From CAKZNE01 sp964485405 (lineage in GTDB: Bacteria > Bacteroidota > Bacteroidia > Flavobacteriales > Schleiferiaceae), in the NCBI GenBank assembly GCA_964485405.1, contig CAZAJG010000008.1, positions 48,944-112,943 on the forward strand: a stretch of DNA of 64,000 nucleotides, given 5' to 3'. The first letter of the stretch is position 1; each line of letters starts with the position of its first letter. Below the pieces are notes generated by a model that ran no database searches, was not told the DNA's origin, and saw only the letters and a program-made list of their open reading frames with translations. Position numbers and translations under genes: made by a program. This document shows positions 35,857 through 45,164 of the stretch, piece by piece.

Positions 35857-36876
35857 TTATTTTACCTCCCAAGTATTACCCCCTGCAATTAAAGCATCTA
35901 AGTCTCCTTCTCCCTTTTGCTCTTTTGCCGCATCTATTTGATCCATCATTGCGGATTCATAGGTAAAGCGGTCTTCTGAGTACAATACTCCAAAAGGTCT
36001 AGGAAAGGATTCTTCATCTGGTTCCTTTTCAAAGAATCGGCTTAAAATTTGAGCTTTAACCGGGTCTTTTTCATCGTGTTCCCATAAATCGGTAAGATCA
36101 TCGCCTTCATTTATGTCTACGATTTCTGGCTTTGTTCCATTCAGCTTTAAACCTCTTGTTCCTTCAGAAAAGATAAGCGGTTCTCCCTGAGTTAAGTTTA
36201 TGTTGTTGAGTCCCTTTTTCTTTTTATCCGTCCAGTTTTCAAAAGCTCCATCGTTAAACACATTGCAGTTTTGATAAATCTCAACAAAAGAAGTCCCTTT
36301 ATGCTCATGCGCTCTTTTGAGTACTTCTCGCAGGTGAATAGGATCTCTATCTGCTGAGCGTGCTACAAACGTAGCTTCTGCTCCAAGCACCAGGGATAAA
36401 GGGTTAAAAGGATGATCGATACTGCCAAGAGGGCTAGATTTAGTTTGTTTCCCAAATTCTGAAGTTGGGGAATATTGCCCTTTTGTGAGCCCGTAAATTT
36501 CGTTGTTAAACAACAAAATATTGACGTCAAAATTTCTTCTTAAGCTATGGATCAGGTGGTTCCCTCCAATGGATAAACCATCACCATCCCCAGTAATAAT
36601 CCATACACTTAGATTTGGATTAGCCGCCTTTAGGCCGCTAGCAACAGAGGGTGCTCTACCATGTATACTGTGCATTCCATAGCTATTCATATAGTAGGGA
36701 AAACGAGAACTACAACCGATACCCGAAATAAACACCAAGTCTTTTTTAGGAATGTCCAACTCTGGTAAAACCGTTTGCATCTGCTTGAGAATACTGTAGT
36801 CTCCACAACCCGGACACCAACGAACGTCCTGATCGCTGCTAAAGTCTTTTGCACTTAGTTTAACCGATTCAGTCAT
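35857..36876 (-). CDS. korB: 2-oxoacid:ferredoxin oxidoreductase, beta subunit
   Basis: A 339-aa thiamine-diphosphate subunit. The CPGCGDY motif (Cys21 and Cys24) and a further Cys in GIGCSSR are Fe-S ligands or near them. The TPP and Mg site GDGDGLSIGGNHL is present, with NNEIYGLTKGQYSPTS typical of the 2-oxoglutarate and pyruvate enzymes. With the alpha subunit it would oxidise a 2-oxoacid (probably 2-oxoglutarate) to the acyl-CoA with ferredoxin as acceptor. It overlaps the alpha gene by eight bases and is the last gene of the mrp-nifU-kor operon. Confidence 0.93.
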   Translation of the reverse strand: MTESVKLSAKDFSSDQDVRWCPGCGDYSILKQMQTVLPELDIPKKDLVFISGIGCSSRFPYYMNSYGMHSIHGRAPSVASGLKAANPNLSVWIITGDGDGLSIGGNHLIHSLRRNFDVNILLFNNEIYGLTKGQYSPTSEFGKQTKSSPLGSIDHPFNPLSLVLGAEATFVARSADRDPIHLREVLKRAHEHKGTSFVEIYQNCNVFNDGAFENWTDKKKKGLNNINLTQGEPLIFSEGTRGLKLNGTKPEIVDINEGDDLTDLWEHDEKDPVKAQILSRFFEKEPDEESFPRPFGVLYSEDRFTYESAMMDQIDAAKEQKGEGDLDALIAGGNTWEVK

Positions 36877-38704
36877 GATGCAATTCTTCTATCGTGTTTA
36901 ATATATCCAAAGCTCTAAAAGGCAAGCCTTGAATTTTATTTAAAGGTTCTACTCTAACCTTATAATTTTGTTGAATAAGCTTACTAAGTTGTCCGTTGTT
37001 TAGTTCAGGTACCAATATAGTATCGTAATTGGATAGTACTTCTTCCAACTGATGATGAAACGGAAATAGATTACGCAAGTGCAGTTGAGCAACGCTCAAT
37101 CCCTTCTCCAAAGCCCACCTCACCGCTACTTTAACCGAACCTAGTGTAGATCCCCAGGCAACTACTAAAATTTTGCCTTTTTCTTCTCCTTGAATCAACG
37201 TTAGTTCTCTATAGCCATCTGCCACTTTAGCCACTTTGGCTGCCCGTATTTTTACCATATACTCATGGTTTTCGGGGTCGTAACTTACATTACCTGTTTT
37301 GTCCTCTTTTTCTAAACCTCCTAAACGATGCTCTAAACCTTCCTGTCCTGGAATGGCCCATTTCCGAACCAACTTCTCATCTCTTTCATAGGGTAAGTAA
37401 GCCTCTGTTGTTTCCTCCGCAAAAGGAGGTTTTATAGCTGGATAAGAAGAAGCCTTAGGAAACTTCCAAGGCTCCGCTCCATTAGCGATATACCCATCTG
37501 ACAACAGGATAACCGGAGTCATATACTCTAAAGCTATTCGTGTAGCTTCAAAAGCGGCATCAAAACAATCGGAAGGAGAAGAGGCAGAAATCACCGGTAT
37601 GGGGGCCTCCCCGTTTCTTCCATAAACTGCTTGCATTAAATCCGCTTGCTCCGTTTTGGTAGGCAATCCTGTAGATGGACCACCTCTTTGAACGTTAATA
37701 ATGACTAGAGGTATTTCTAACATTAAGGCCAAGCCTAGAGCCTCTGCTTTAAGCGCCATACCTGGACCAGAAGTTGCGGTAACTCCTAAGGCACCACCAA
37801 AAGCGCCACCAATAGCTGCTGTAACTGCAGCTATCTCATCTTCTGCCTGAAACGTTTTTATATTATAGTTTTTGTGCCTGGATAAGAAGTGTAAAATATC
37901 AGAAGCCGGAGTTATGGGATAACCCGCAAAAAGCATTTCTAATCCTGCTTTTTGAGCAGCTGTGATTAAACCCAAACCCAATGCTTGATTCCCCACAACA
38001 TTCCGGTAATTCCCGGGCTCTAATTGTGCTTTCTCTACTTTATAACGTGTTATCGCCTCTATGGTTTCTCCATAATGATAGCCCGTTTTAAGCGCTTTTA
38101 TGTTTGCTTCTAATACTACTGGTTTACTCTTAAATTTAGACTCTAAAAAGTGAATGGTATTGTCTAACTCACGATGATACAACCAATACACAAAACCAAG
38201 TGCAAACATATTTTTGGAACGATCTTTCTCTTTCATTCCAAGGTCAAACTCCTTTAAACCTTCTCGGTTGAGTTTGGTAATATCAATGCGATAAAGCTGA
38301 TAATCCTCTGCTGGAATTTCATCCAACGGGTTTATACTTTCATCCAAATTGGCCAATCGTAAGTTTCGCTTATCAAAACCTGCCTCATTGGCTATTATGG
38401 TTCCTCCTTTTCTGAGGTTTTTAAAATTCTTGTGAAATGCGGCCACATTCATAGCGACCAATACATCCGGCTGCCCTCCTGGGGTGTCAATCTGTACACT
38501 TCCAAAGTTAATTTGGAAGCCTGAAACTCCTGCAATAGTTCCTATTGGGGCTCTGATTTCAGCTGGGAAATCTGGGAATGTACTTAGATCATTTCCATAC
38601 AGAGCTGCTGTATTTGTAAATTGAGAACCTGTAAGCTGTATACCATCCCCTGAATCTCCAGCAAAGTGAATGGTCACTTTTTTAAGAACCTTTTCTTCTA
38701 CCAT
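36869..38704 (-). CDS. korA: 2-oxoacid:ferredoxin oxidoreductase, fused gamma-alpha subunit
   Basis: A 611-aa subunit in which the gamma domain is fused in front of the alpha domain. Residues 1-190 contain FAGDSGDGIQLTG and the PEIRAP motif of the gamma domain (CoA-side). From about 220 on, QALGLGLITAAQKAG, FAGYPITPASDIL and TATSGPGMALKAEALG mark the pyrimidine-binding domain. The C-terminal transketolase-like part carries KGKILVVAWGSTLG. Order and length match KorA of Bacteroidota. It starts eight bases after the NifU-domain gene. Confidence 0.93.
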   Translation of the reverse strand: MVEEKVLKKVTIHFAGDSGDGIQLTGSQFTNTAALYGNDLSTFPDFPAEIRAPIGTIAGVSGFQINFGSVQIDTPGGQPDVLVAMNVAAFHKNFKNLRKGGTIIANEAGFDKRNLRLANLDESINPLDEIPAEDYQLYRIDITKLNREGLKEFDLGMKEKDRSKNMFALGFVYWLYHRELDNTIHFLESKFKSKPVVLEANIKALKTGYHYGETIEAITRYKVEKAQLEPGNYRNVVGNQALGLGLITAAQKAGLEMLFAGYPITPASDILHFLSRHKNYNIKTFQAEDEIAAVTAAIGGAFGGALGVTATSGPGMALKAEALGLALMLEIPLVIINVQRGGPSTGLPTKTEQADLMQAVYGRNGEAPIPVISASSPSDCFDAAFEATRIALEYMTPVILLSDGYIANGAEPWKFPKASSYPAIKPPFAEETTEAYLPYERDEKLVRKWAIPGQEGLEHRLGGLEKEDKTGNVSYDPENHEYMVKIRAAKVAKVADGYRELTLIQGEEKGKILVVAWGSTLGSVKVAVRWALEKGLSVAQLHLRNLFPFHHQLEEVLSNYDTILVPELNNGQLSKLIQQNYKVRVEPLNKIQGLPFRALDILNTIEELHHD

Positions 38705-38712
38705 TTTCTGAT

Positions 38713-38964
38713 CTAGTCGTCTCCTACTTCAACTACTTTCACTACTTCTGGAGCGTGCTTTTTAACGGTCATTTCAACGCCAGATTTTAAAGTCATCTGG
38801 TTCACAGAACAGCCAATACAGGCGCCATGGAGCTTCACTTTTACCACACCATCATCATCCAACTCAATAAAACTGATGTCTCCTCCGTCTGAGTTTAGGA
38901 AAGGACGGATTTCACCTAGGGCAACGTTTATCTTTTCTATGGTAGTCTCTCTATTCTCAATCAT
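38713..38964 (-). CDS. NifU C-terminal domain (Nfu-type) Fe-S scaffold/carrier
   Basis: An 83-aa protein consisting only of the NifU C-terminal domain. The cluster-binding CxxC is Cys49 and Cys52 in GACIGCSVNQMTLKSGVE, preceded by PFLNSDGGDISFIELD. Two subunits would share one Fe-S cluster and deliver it to targets. It lies 12 bases downstream of the Mrp-type carrier gene and eight bases upstream of korA, which suggests that cluster supply is made together with an enzyme that needs it. Confidence 0.93.
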   Translation of the reverse strand: MIENRETTIEKINVALGEIRPFLNSDGGDISFIELDDDGVVKVKLHGACIGCSVNQMTLKSGVEMTVKKHAPEVVKVVEVGDD

Positions 38965-38976
38965 TGCTTTGCCTTT

Positions 38977-40110
38977 TTATTTTACGGCTGAACAGCCAGC
39001 CATAGTTGTAATTCTTGTGATTTCTGTAGCGGGTAATTCTTCATTTCGCTTTACCAGCTCTTCTACCGTATTGCGCGCCATTTCTTCAAAAGCTTTACTC
39101 ACAGCTGTACTATCCTGCAGCACTGCTGGCCTTCCTACGTCTCCAGATTCACGAATGGATTGCACCAATGGAATCTCTCCTAAAAATGGGATATCCATTT
39201 CTTCACTTAAATGCTTAACACCATCTTTCCCAAAGATATAATATTTGTTATCCGGCAATTCATCCGGAGTAAAATACGCCATGTTCTCAACCATCCCCAA
39301 TACCGGAACGTTTATGTTTTCAATTTTAAACATACCCACTCCTTTCCGAGCATCTGTAAGCGCTACATTTTGAGGTGTACTCACAATTACCGCACCCGTT
39401 ACAGGAACGGCTTGTACTAGGCTTAAGTGAATATCTCCTGTGCCTGGAGGTAAATCAATAATCATAAAATCTAGTTCTCCCCAGTGTGCATCGCGGATCA
39501 TTTGATTTAAGGCTTTACTTGCCATGGGCCCTCTCCAAACTACGGCTTGGTTTGCTCCAGCAAAGAAACCAATAGACAAAAGTTTTACGCCATAGCTTTC
39601 TACAGGATCCATCTTATCTTTTCCATCTACATGAACACTGCCTGGGCGCGCATTCTCTACATCAAACATAGTGGGTTGTGATGGGCCATAAATATCAGCA
39701 TCTACCATACCTACAGAAAAGCCCATATTCGCTAAAGCGGTTGCTAAATTTGCGGCTACAGTAGATTTTCCTACTCCTCCTTTACCAGAGGCTACGGCTA
39801 TAATGTTTTTTACCCCTGGAAGTTTTGCTCCTCTAATCATAGAGGCTTCTTGCTGCACCTTATCCGGTACTTCCAGGTTTATTTTGATTTTAAGTTTTTG
39901 ATTGATCTCCGCATGTAATACTTTCAGAATTTCTACTTCTAGCTTTTTCTTTACATGCAGAGCTGGAGACAAGCAAATTACATCTACAATAACTTCATCT
40001 CCAAAAATTTGGATATTCTTAACATGCCCTGCTTCTACCAAGTCATTGTTTGTGTCGGTAGACATTACTTTTCTTAAGGCTTCAACTATCTCGCTTTTCT
40101 TGTAGGCCAT
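38977..40110 (-). CDS. mrp: Mrp/ApbC (NBP35-like) Fe-S carrier ATPase
   Basis: A 377-aa P-loop protein. The N-terminal 90 residues form a MIP18/DUF59 domain. The deviant Walker A motif GKGGVGKS lies at 109-116, followed by the switch region GMVDADIYGPSQPTMF and DFMIIDLPPGTGDIHLSLVQ. The usual C-terminal CxxC of ApbC is not evident; the only late cysteine is in MAGCSAVK at the very end. It likely transfers Fe-S clusters. It is the first gene of the operon mrp-nifU-korA-korB and has a -7 box with a palindrome upstream. Confidence 0.92.
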   Translation of the reverse strand: MAYKKSEIVEALRKVMSTDTNNDLVEAGHVKNIQIFGDEVIVDVICLSPALHVKKKLEVEILKVLHAEINQKLKIKINLEVPDKVQQEASMIRGAKLPGVKNIIAVASGKGGVGKSTVAANLATALANMGFSVGMVDADIYGPSQPTMFDVENARPGSVHVDGKDKMDPVESYGVKLLSIGFFAGANQAVVWRGPMASKALNQMIRDAHWGELDFMIIDLPPGTGDIHLSLVQAVPVTGAVIVSTPQNVALTDARKGVGMFKIENINVPVLGMVENMAYFTPDELPDNKYYIFGKDGVKHLSEEMDIPFLGEIPLVQSIRESGDVGRPAVLQDSTAVSKAFEEMARNTVEELVKRNEELPATEITRITTMAGCSAVK

Positions 40111-40132
40111 TCTATATCAAAAAAAATTCAGG

Positions 40133-40167
40133 CAAATGTAGGGATTAAACCCTCATTCTTAGAATGA
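40133..40167 (-). promoter_or_regulatory. Promoter -7 box and palindrome of the mrp operon
   Basis: TACATTTG on the minus strand (40133-40140) fits TAnnTTTG, 23 bases before the mrp start. The dyad TCATTCT-T-AGAATGA (40153-40167) lies over the expected -33 region, so a repressor bound there could block RNA polymerase. No clear -33 TTG was found. Confidence 0.45.
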
Positions 40168-40212
40168 TTATAAACAATAGCAATAGCACATTAGAGGACT
40201 ACACTAGCGCAA

Positions 40213-40602
40213 CTATCCTTCAAAAAGCTTCATCAATTTCAATGAAGTAATCGGTTTAACCACAAAGTTACTTACCTCTTCATATTGCTTTGCTTTAGCG
40301 ATATCTGCCGGGTCTATAGAAGATGAAACGATGTAAAGCGTAACCCGGCCTTTTGTTTCAAGTTTAACAAACTCTTCTAAAAACTGCCACCCATCCATTA
40401 TGGGCATATTCAAATCAAGCAAAATTAACTCGGGCAGTGGTTCTTGCTTATCATTTATCTCAGTGAGCCCATCGATAGCATCTTTTCCGTTCTGAAATAC
40501 TAAGAACTCTGAGCAAATTTGAGCTGACATCATGAGTCTTTTTGCCCCATAAACGAAAATGGCATCGTCATCTATAATACAAGCTTGTTTAACCTTCTTC
40601 AT
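40213..40602 (-). CDS. Single-domain response regulator (receiver only)
   Basis: A 129-aa receiver domain without output domain. Acidic pocket IIDDDAIF (9-16), phospho-acceptor Asp63 in LILLDLNMP and the Lys in VVKPI near residue 118. It is probably the partner of the PAS kinase, whose gene overlaps it by 14 bases upstream. It likely acts by protein contact or as a phosphate relay. Confidence 0.92.
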   Translation of the reverse strand: MKKVKQACIIDDDAIFVYGAKRLMMSAQICSEFLVFQNGKDAIDGLTEINDKQEPLPELILLDLNMPIMDGWQFLEEFVKLETKGRVTLYIVSSSIDPADIAKAKQYEEVSNFVVKPITSLKLMKLFEG

Positions 40603-42139
40603 TCAAATAAATTGTAAATGTTGTTCCTATATCTACCTTGCTTTTTACATCAATAGTTCCTCCCATAGCTTCCACCTGATTCTTTGTAATAAATAGCCCA
40701 ATCCCTTTTGAATCTGGATGATGATGAAAAGTTTTATACATCCCAAAAAGCTTACTTCCATGCTTTTCCATATCTATTCCCATACCATTGTCTTTTATTG
40801 ATAGGGCAATCTTACCATTTTTCCTCTTAGCACTAATTCTAATTTTGGGATGGCGCCCAATTAAATGGTATTTAATAGAATTCGTTAAAAAATTAAGAAA
40901 AACACTATCCAAGTAGGCCGGAACGGCCTTTACCCTAATTTGTTCTGAAATGGTATTCTCAATTTCTCCCCCCACCAGTTTAAGCATGGCTTGAACACTG
41001 CTTATTGCGCCATCCATATGATAGTTCAAATTGACGGTTTGTAAATTATCATCTGTCTTAATATTCAAGGCAACTACATCATTAAGGTGAATGACGGTTT
41101 CCTCTAAGTGATTTACAGATACTTCAAGCATATTCATCAAATCTACCTTTTCTTTTTCATCCTTCTCATTCTTCAAAAACTCTAAAGTCATAGCCAAATT
41201 CCCCGAATGCGAACGAAGATTATGTGAAACGATATGCGCAAAATTGAGCAAGCGTTTGTTTTGATCGCTGGTAACATCTAAAATAGAAGCCAATTCCAAT
41301 TCCGCTACTTTTTTATCATGGATATCCTGAAAAGTACCGTAGAGGCGAACGCATCTACCATTTTTCATTTCCGATAAACCAATAGCTCTAACCCATCGTT
41401 CATTTTTGAGCGCAGTCACAATTTGCAAGTCCAGTTGAAAGCTAGCGCCCTCAGTCATCGCCTTATCAACAGCCTTGGTAATATTATCTCTAGACTCTCC
41501 TTTTTTATAAAAATTAATTCCTTTAGAAAGATCTGGAATGAAATCTGTAGGTACTTCATGAATAACCTTAGTCATGGAGCTCCAGTTTACCGAACCCTTT
41601 TCTAAATCTATATCCCAAGTACCTATGCGGGCTGCTTCATTGGAGTTTCTGAGAAGATCTCTCAGCTTAGCCAGCTCCATCTCCTTCTTTTTCAACTCCG
41701 TAACGTCTATCCAACTGGAACGGCTGTATAGGATAGTTCCATCCTCAGCTTTTACGGGATTCACATTTAGTAGAGCAAAAATCTTTTCTCCGTTTTGCTT
41801 TTTCAGGATAAGCTCAGCATTCTTCACATAGCCTTCGGTTTGAAATTTTTCAAAGGCCTCTTTTACATCCTCCATACAGTCCGGATGATAAACCATAAAA
41901 ATGGGCTGGCCAATAAGTTCTTCTTTTGAGTAGCCTAAAACATCACAAAGCGTCTCGTTTACCTGAAGAATGCTGGCATCTTCCGGGCTAACACTAACGT
42001 GCATCTCATGTCCATGATCGTAGAAATATTTATAGAATTCTTTACTTTCTTCGAATTGCCTTTTCAGGCCCCTAGTAGCCATATTGTATTCTTGATATTG
42101 ATGTAGAGTATAGTTATCGTCTTTTATCGGAATTTGCAA
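40589..42139 (-). CDS. PAS-domain sensor histidine kinase, soluble
   Basis: A 516-aa cytoplasmic kinase with no membrane helix. PAS 1 at about 35-148 (SILQVNETLCDVLGYSKEEL) and PAS/PAC 2 at about 158-278 (GTWDIDLEKGSVNW, then GTFQDIHDKKVAE) are followed by the dimerisation helix with likely phospho-acceptor His306 in HIVSHNLRSH, and HATPase_c motifs FLNFLTNSIKYH, IKDNGMGID and GIGLFITKNQVEAMGG. The stimulus would be sensed in the cytosol. An ATG at codon 20 (MATRGLKRQ) is an equally good start. It overlaps the receiver gene by 14 bases. Confidence 0.9.
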   Translation of the reverse strand: MQIPIKDDNYTLHQYQEYNMATRGLKRQFEESKEFYKYFYDHGHEMHVSVSPEDASILQVNETLCDVLGYSKEELIGQPIFMVYHPDCMEDVKEAFEKFQTEGYVKNAELILKKQNGEKIFALLNVNPVKAEDGTILYSRSSWIDVTELKKKEMELAKLRDLLRNSNEAARIGTWDIDLEKGSVNWSSMTKVIHEVPTDFIPDLSKGINFYKKGESRDNITKAVDKAMTEGASFQLDLQIVTALKNERWVRAIGLSEMKNGRCVRLYGTFQDIHDKKVAELELASILDVTSDQNKRLLNFAHIVSHNLRSHSGNLAMTLEFLKNEKDEKEKVDLMNMLEVSVNHLEETVIHLNDVVALNIKTDDNLQTVNLNYHMDGAISSVQAMLKLVGGEIENTISEQIRVKAVPAYLDSVFLNFLTNSIKYHLIGRHPKIRISAKRKNGKIALSIKDNGMGIDMEKHGSKLFGMYKTFHHHPDSKGIGLFITKNQVEAMGGTIDVKSKVDIGTTFTIYLNEEG

Positions 42140-42379
42140 TTAAACAATCTCCAACACTGTAATATAAACCTATTTGAAAAAAATGAACGAATAATCTGGC
42201 AAAATGTTTAAAATAAACGGTGTGTGGTAGGGATGTTTAAATTTGCTTTATTCTTCTACTTTCAATTCGCTCCTTATCCTCGTATAACCACAATTTAATT
42301 CGTCTGCGCTAAGTTTCTAACACGTTTCTACTACTTTAGTATATCACTATTTTCAAAACCTTCTCAATACTGCAGAAAA

Positions 42380-42418
42380 CAAAAGAGCTATTTCGGCAAA
42401 CCCGAAACAGCTCTTTAA
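42380..42418 (-). terminator. Terminator of the endonuclease I gene
   Basis: Near-perfect long stem AAAGAGCT-a-TTTCGG / CCGAAA-c-AGCTCTTT, 22 bases after the gene's stop (42440). The remaining intergenic sequence (42140-42379) shows nothing recognisable. Confidence 0.8.
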
Positions 42419-42439
42419 AAGCTTGATTTATTCTATCTC

Positions 42440-44518
42440 TTATTTTACAGAAAAAGAAATTTTTTCTTGCTTTCCGTTGTTTTGAATAAACAAAATATAA
42501 GATCCACTTTTAAATTGAGAAAGATTGATTTGATTTTTTGAGAAGCTCTCAACGCTCCAAACCAATGCCCCAGAAAACGAATAAATAGAAATATCTCCTC
42601 CTATCATCCCTTCTAAGTAAAGAACATCTTCAGCAGGATTGGGGTAGATTGAAAAATCAGAGGGATGCTTTATCACTGAAGCTGCTTTTTTGGAGCTCCC
42701 AATCGTATGTACACCTAAATCGGTAGAAGTGTTACTAGCATATGTATCCCATTCAGAGGTAGTATAAGCAGTGTTAGGACCACTTACAGATGGCTTACGG
42801 ACTAAGGTTTGATCTTTCGCAAAATTGGTTGACCCTCCACTAAAGTTTCCGATCACATCGATTAAAGTTCCATTTTTAAACAAACCAACCGGATCGTTTC
42901 CATTAAACGTTACAATTCCACTTCCCGTAGTTACATCGGCTACTGCCGAGATGGATGAATTAGCAGAAGTATTAGCGATTACAAAAACATCTCCATCTGC
43001 CAACGAACCGCTTAAACTGTAGCTGGAGCCCCAACTACCAGAACCATTAGTTTGCTTTTGAAGACTGTAATCTGATAAATTCACTGAAGAACCTGTATAG
43101 TTGGCGATTTCTAAAGCTTTGTTGTAGGACGACCCTTCGATATACTCTGAAAAGAAGAGCTCGTTGGCAGCAGGCGAAGAACCTCCAGACCCACCATTGT
43201 GGCTACCTAAAAAAGAAAAGGTATTACTCGCCTCATTCTCCCATTCGGTAGAAGTATAAGTTGCATTGGGCGCTGTAATCGAAGAAACACGAACTTTGGT
43301 AACGTCCTTTGCAAAGTTGGAAGAGCCTCCGTTAAAGTCCCCTACAACGTCTATTAACACACCGTTCTTGAAAAGACCAACCGGATCATTACCGTTAAAT
43401 GTTACAATGCTGCTACTGGTAGTTACATCCGCCTCATTGGTAATTGCAGATACCGCAGAAGAATGTGCTATCACAAAAACGTCTCCATCGTTTAAGTTAC
43501 CGGTTAACGTATATTCAGAACCCCAGCTACCAGCACCGTTGGTTTGCTTTTTTAGTGAATAATCACTTAAATCTATACTTGTTCCGGTAGTATTTGCTAC
43601 TTCTATCGCTTTGTTGTACGAAGAGCCCTCAATGTATTCAGAAATAAAAAGATCGCTCCCATTACCTCCGCCACCATTGTTTCCAGATCCGGAACAATAG
43701 GTGTTAAAAATCTCGCAAGCATACTCGGGATGATCAATAAATGGATTACGATTGCCTTGATAAGAATACACTATGTCGTTGCGACTTTCCTCTTCAGAAC
43801 TTACCGGGTCCGCTAAGTGCCAATCCATTAAAACAGATGCTTTTCCTTGAAAAGGAGATTGATCTGTAGAGGACAGATAAGTATCTGTTAATTCAAGGTC
43901 AGGCTCTCCATTGGTTCCTTCGTAACGCACTACCATATAAAAAATCATACGGGCTACGTCCCCTTTCATTTCGTCTCTAGGTTCCCATATCCAGTCGGTA
44001 GATGAAGTATAGGACTGTGTTGCCCCCTGATAACCACCAGAACCATCTATATACTGAGTTGTAGCTTCGTCAAAATTTCGATTATTACGGGCAGAGTTGG
44101 TCGAAATATCAGCCGCTCTAAGGTGATGAATATCGGTTCCTGCTCCTTTTGATGTTCCAAAGTTACCTCGGGATTTTGCCCAGACATGCTCTCTATTCCA
44201 ACCTGATCCACTGTTGTATTCAGCAGCGGCATTCATAGAAAAATTGGAGTAGATACCGATTACGTTGTTCGCATTGTTTGGATCGCGATCAGCTACTTTA
44301 AGAATATCCCAAACATCCGTATTGGAACTGCTGTAAGGGTACTCTGTATGACCATCGATAATGCCGTGCAATGCACTTTTAAGGTCTGTACCCGTTTTGC
44401 CTTGGGCGTTATTGTAATAGCCGGAAGGAATTTGCGCAAAAATTGAGTTGGAAAATACCAGTGTTAAAACCAGTAGAAACAGCCTATTAAGACTGTAAGT
44501 AGAGTTTGGTGTGCTCAT
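42440..44518 (-). CDS. Secreted endonuclease I (EndA family) with two lamin-tail domains and T9SS signal
   Basis: A 692-aa secreted nuclease. The ATG at 44518 is preferred over 44551 because a signal peptide (ending SIFAQ) follows it. The catalytic domain has the family motif NREHVWAKSRG with its His, plus GTDIHHLRAAD. Two tandem roughly 150-residue LTD (lamin-tail) domains follow, each beginning FISEYIEGSSYNKA or FFSEYIEGSSYNKA and sharing NGNDPVGLFKNG, separated by Gly/Ser linkers. The end is a T9SS sorting domain (SIYPNPAEDVLYL, ending KISFSVK). It likely digests extracellular DNA for nutrient use. The near-identical LTD copies point to recent duplication. Confidence 0.9.
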   Translation of the reverse strand: MSTPNSTYSLNRLFLLVLTLVFSNSIFAQIPSGYYNNAQGKTGTDLKSALHGIIDGHTEYPYSSSNTDVWDILKVADRDPNNANNVIGIYSNFSMNAAAEYNSGSGWNREHVWAKSRGNFGTSKGAGTDIHHLRAADISTNSARNNRNFDEATTQYIDGSGGYQGATQSYTSSTDWIWEPRDEMKGDVARMIFYMVVRYEGTNGEPDLELTDTYLSSTDQSPFQGKASVLMDWHLADPVSSEEESRNDIVYSYQGNRNPFIDHPEYACEIFNTYCSGSGNNGGGGNGSDLFISEYIEGSSYNKAIEVANTTGTSIDLSDYSLKKQTNGAGSWGSEYTLTGNLNDGDVFVIAHSSAVSAITNEADVTTSSSIVTFNGNDPVGLFKNGVLIDVVGDFNGGSSNFAKDVTKVRVSSITAPNATYTSTEWENEASNTFSFLGSHNGGSGGSSPAANELFFSEYIEGSSYNKALEIANYTGSSVNLSDYSLQKQTNGSGSWGSSYSLSGSLADGDVFVIANTSANSSISAVADVTTGSGIVTFNGNDPVGLFKNGTLIDVIGNFSGGSTNFAKDQTLVRKPSVSGPNTAYTTSEWDTYASNTSTDLGVHTIGSSKKAASVIKHPSDFSIYPNPAEDVLYLEGMIGGDISIYSFSGALVWSVESFSKNQINLSQFKSGSYILFIQNNGKQEKISFSVK

Positions 44519-44679
44519 GTGAATTAATTTAGATATTGATGAATTCACCAAAATTAACTCATTGAAAACCCGATTCTTATAAAATCAATGTTAACTAATT
44601 GTTAAGTGAGCTTAACCTGTTTTTTAGCAATAAAAACCCGGTAAAAATTTGCTTTTTAAGTGTTTGAATATGCTCCTTT

Positions 44680-45120
44680 TTAATCAAGCTCCATGTAATA
44701 CTTGTCTAAACCTTCACCAAAACCATTGGGAATAATTTTTTTGGTTTGAAACCCGAGTTTTTCATAAAAGCCTTTGGTGTGTTGTGAGGTTTCCATCATG
44801 TAGGAATGTCCATCGTACTTATCCATCATTTTTTTTATCCTAAACTCCGTAAATTTTCGACCAACTCCTTCGCCATGGTATTTAGCATGAACCATACCCC
44901 AGGATAAACTGGCTTTATTGTATCGTTCATCTAAGTATACACCTCCACAAGCTATAATCTTATTGGCTTGTTCTACCACATAGTATTCTTTAAATTGATA
45001 ATCGTTGAGCCAGTTTACAAAAAGCCGATATTCATGAGCTGCAAAATACTTGGGTGTATTGCTTTCAAAGATTTGAATACATCGGGATTTATCCTTTGGA
45101 GAATAGGGCCTTATCTTCAT
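44680..45120 (-). CDS. GNAT family N-acetyltransferase
   Basis: A 146-aa single-domain acetyltransferase. The acetyl-CoA pyrophosphate-binding motif is HGEGVGRKFTEFRI (about 84-97), preceded by the strand ASLSWGMVHAKY. It is cytoplasmic. The substrate is unknown. It sits downstream of a methyltransferase gene on the same strand, 44 bases apart. The start ATG 45120 gives MKIRPYSPKDKSRCI, a typical GNAT opening. Confidence 0.85.
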   Translation of the reverse strand: MKIRPYSPKDKSRCIQIFESNTPKYFAAHEYRLFVNWLNDYQFKEYYVVEQANKIIACGGVYLDERYNKASLSWGMVHAKYHGEGVGRKFTEFRIKKMMDKYDGHSYMMETSQHTKGFYEKLGFQTKKIIPNGFGEGLDKYYMELD

Positions 45121-45164
45121 ACTTCATTCGTTTGACTACATTTGGCGCTTTCGGAAAGTACTTC

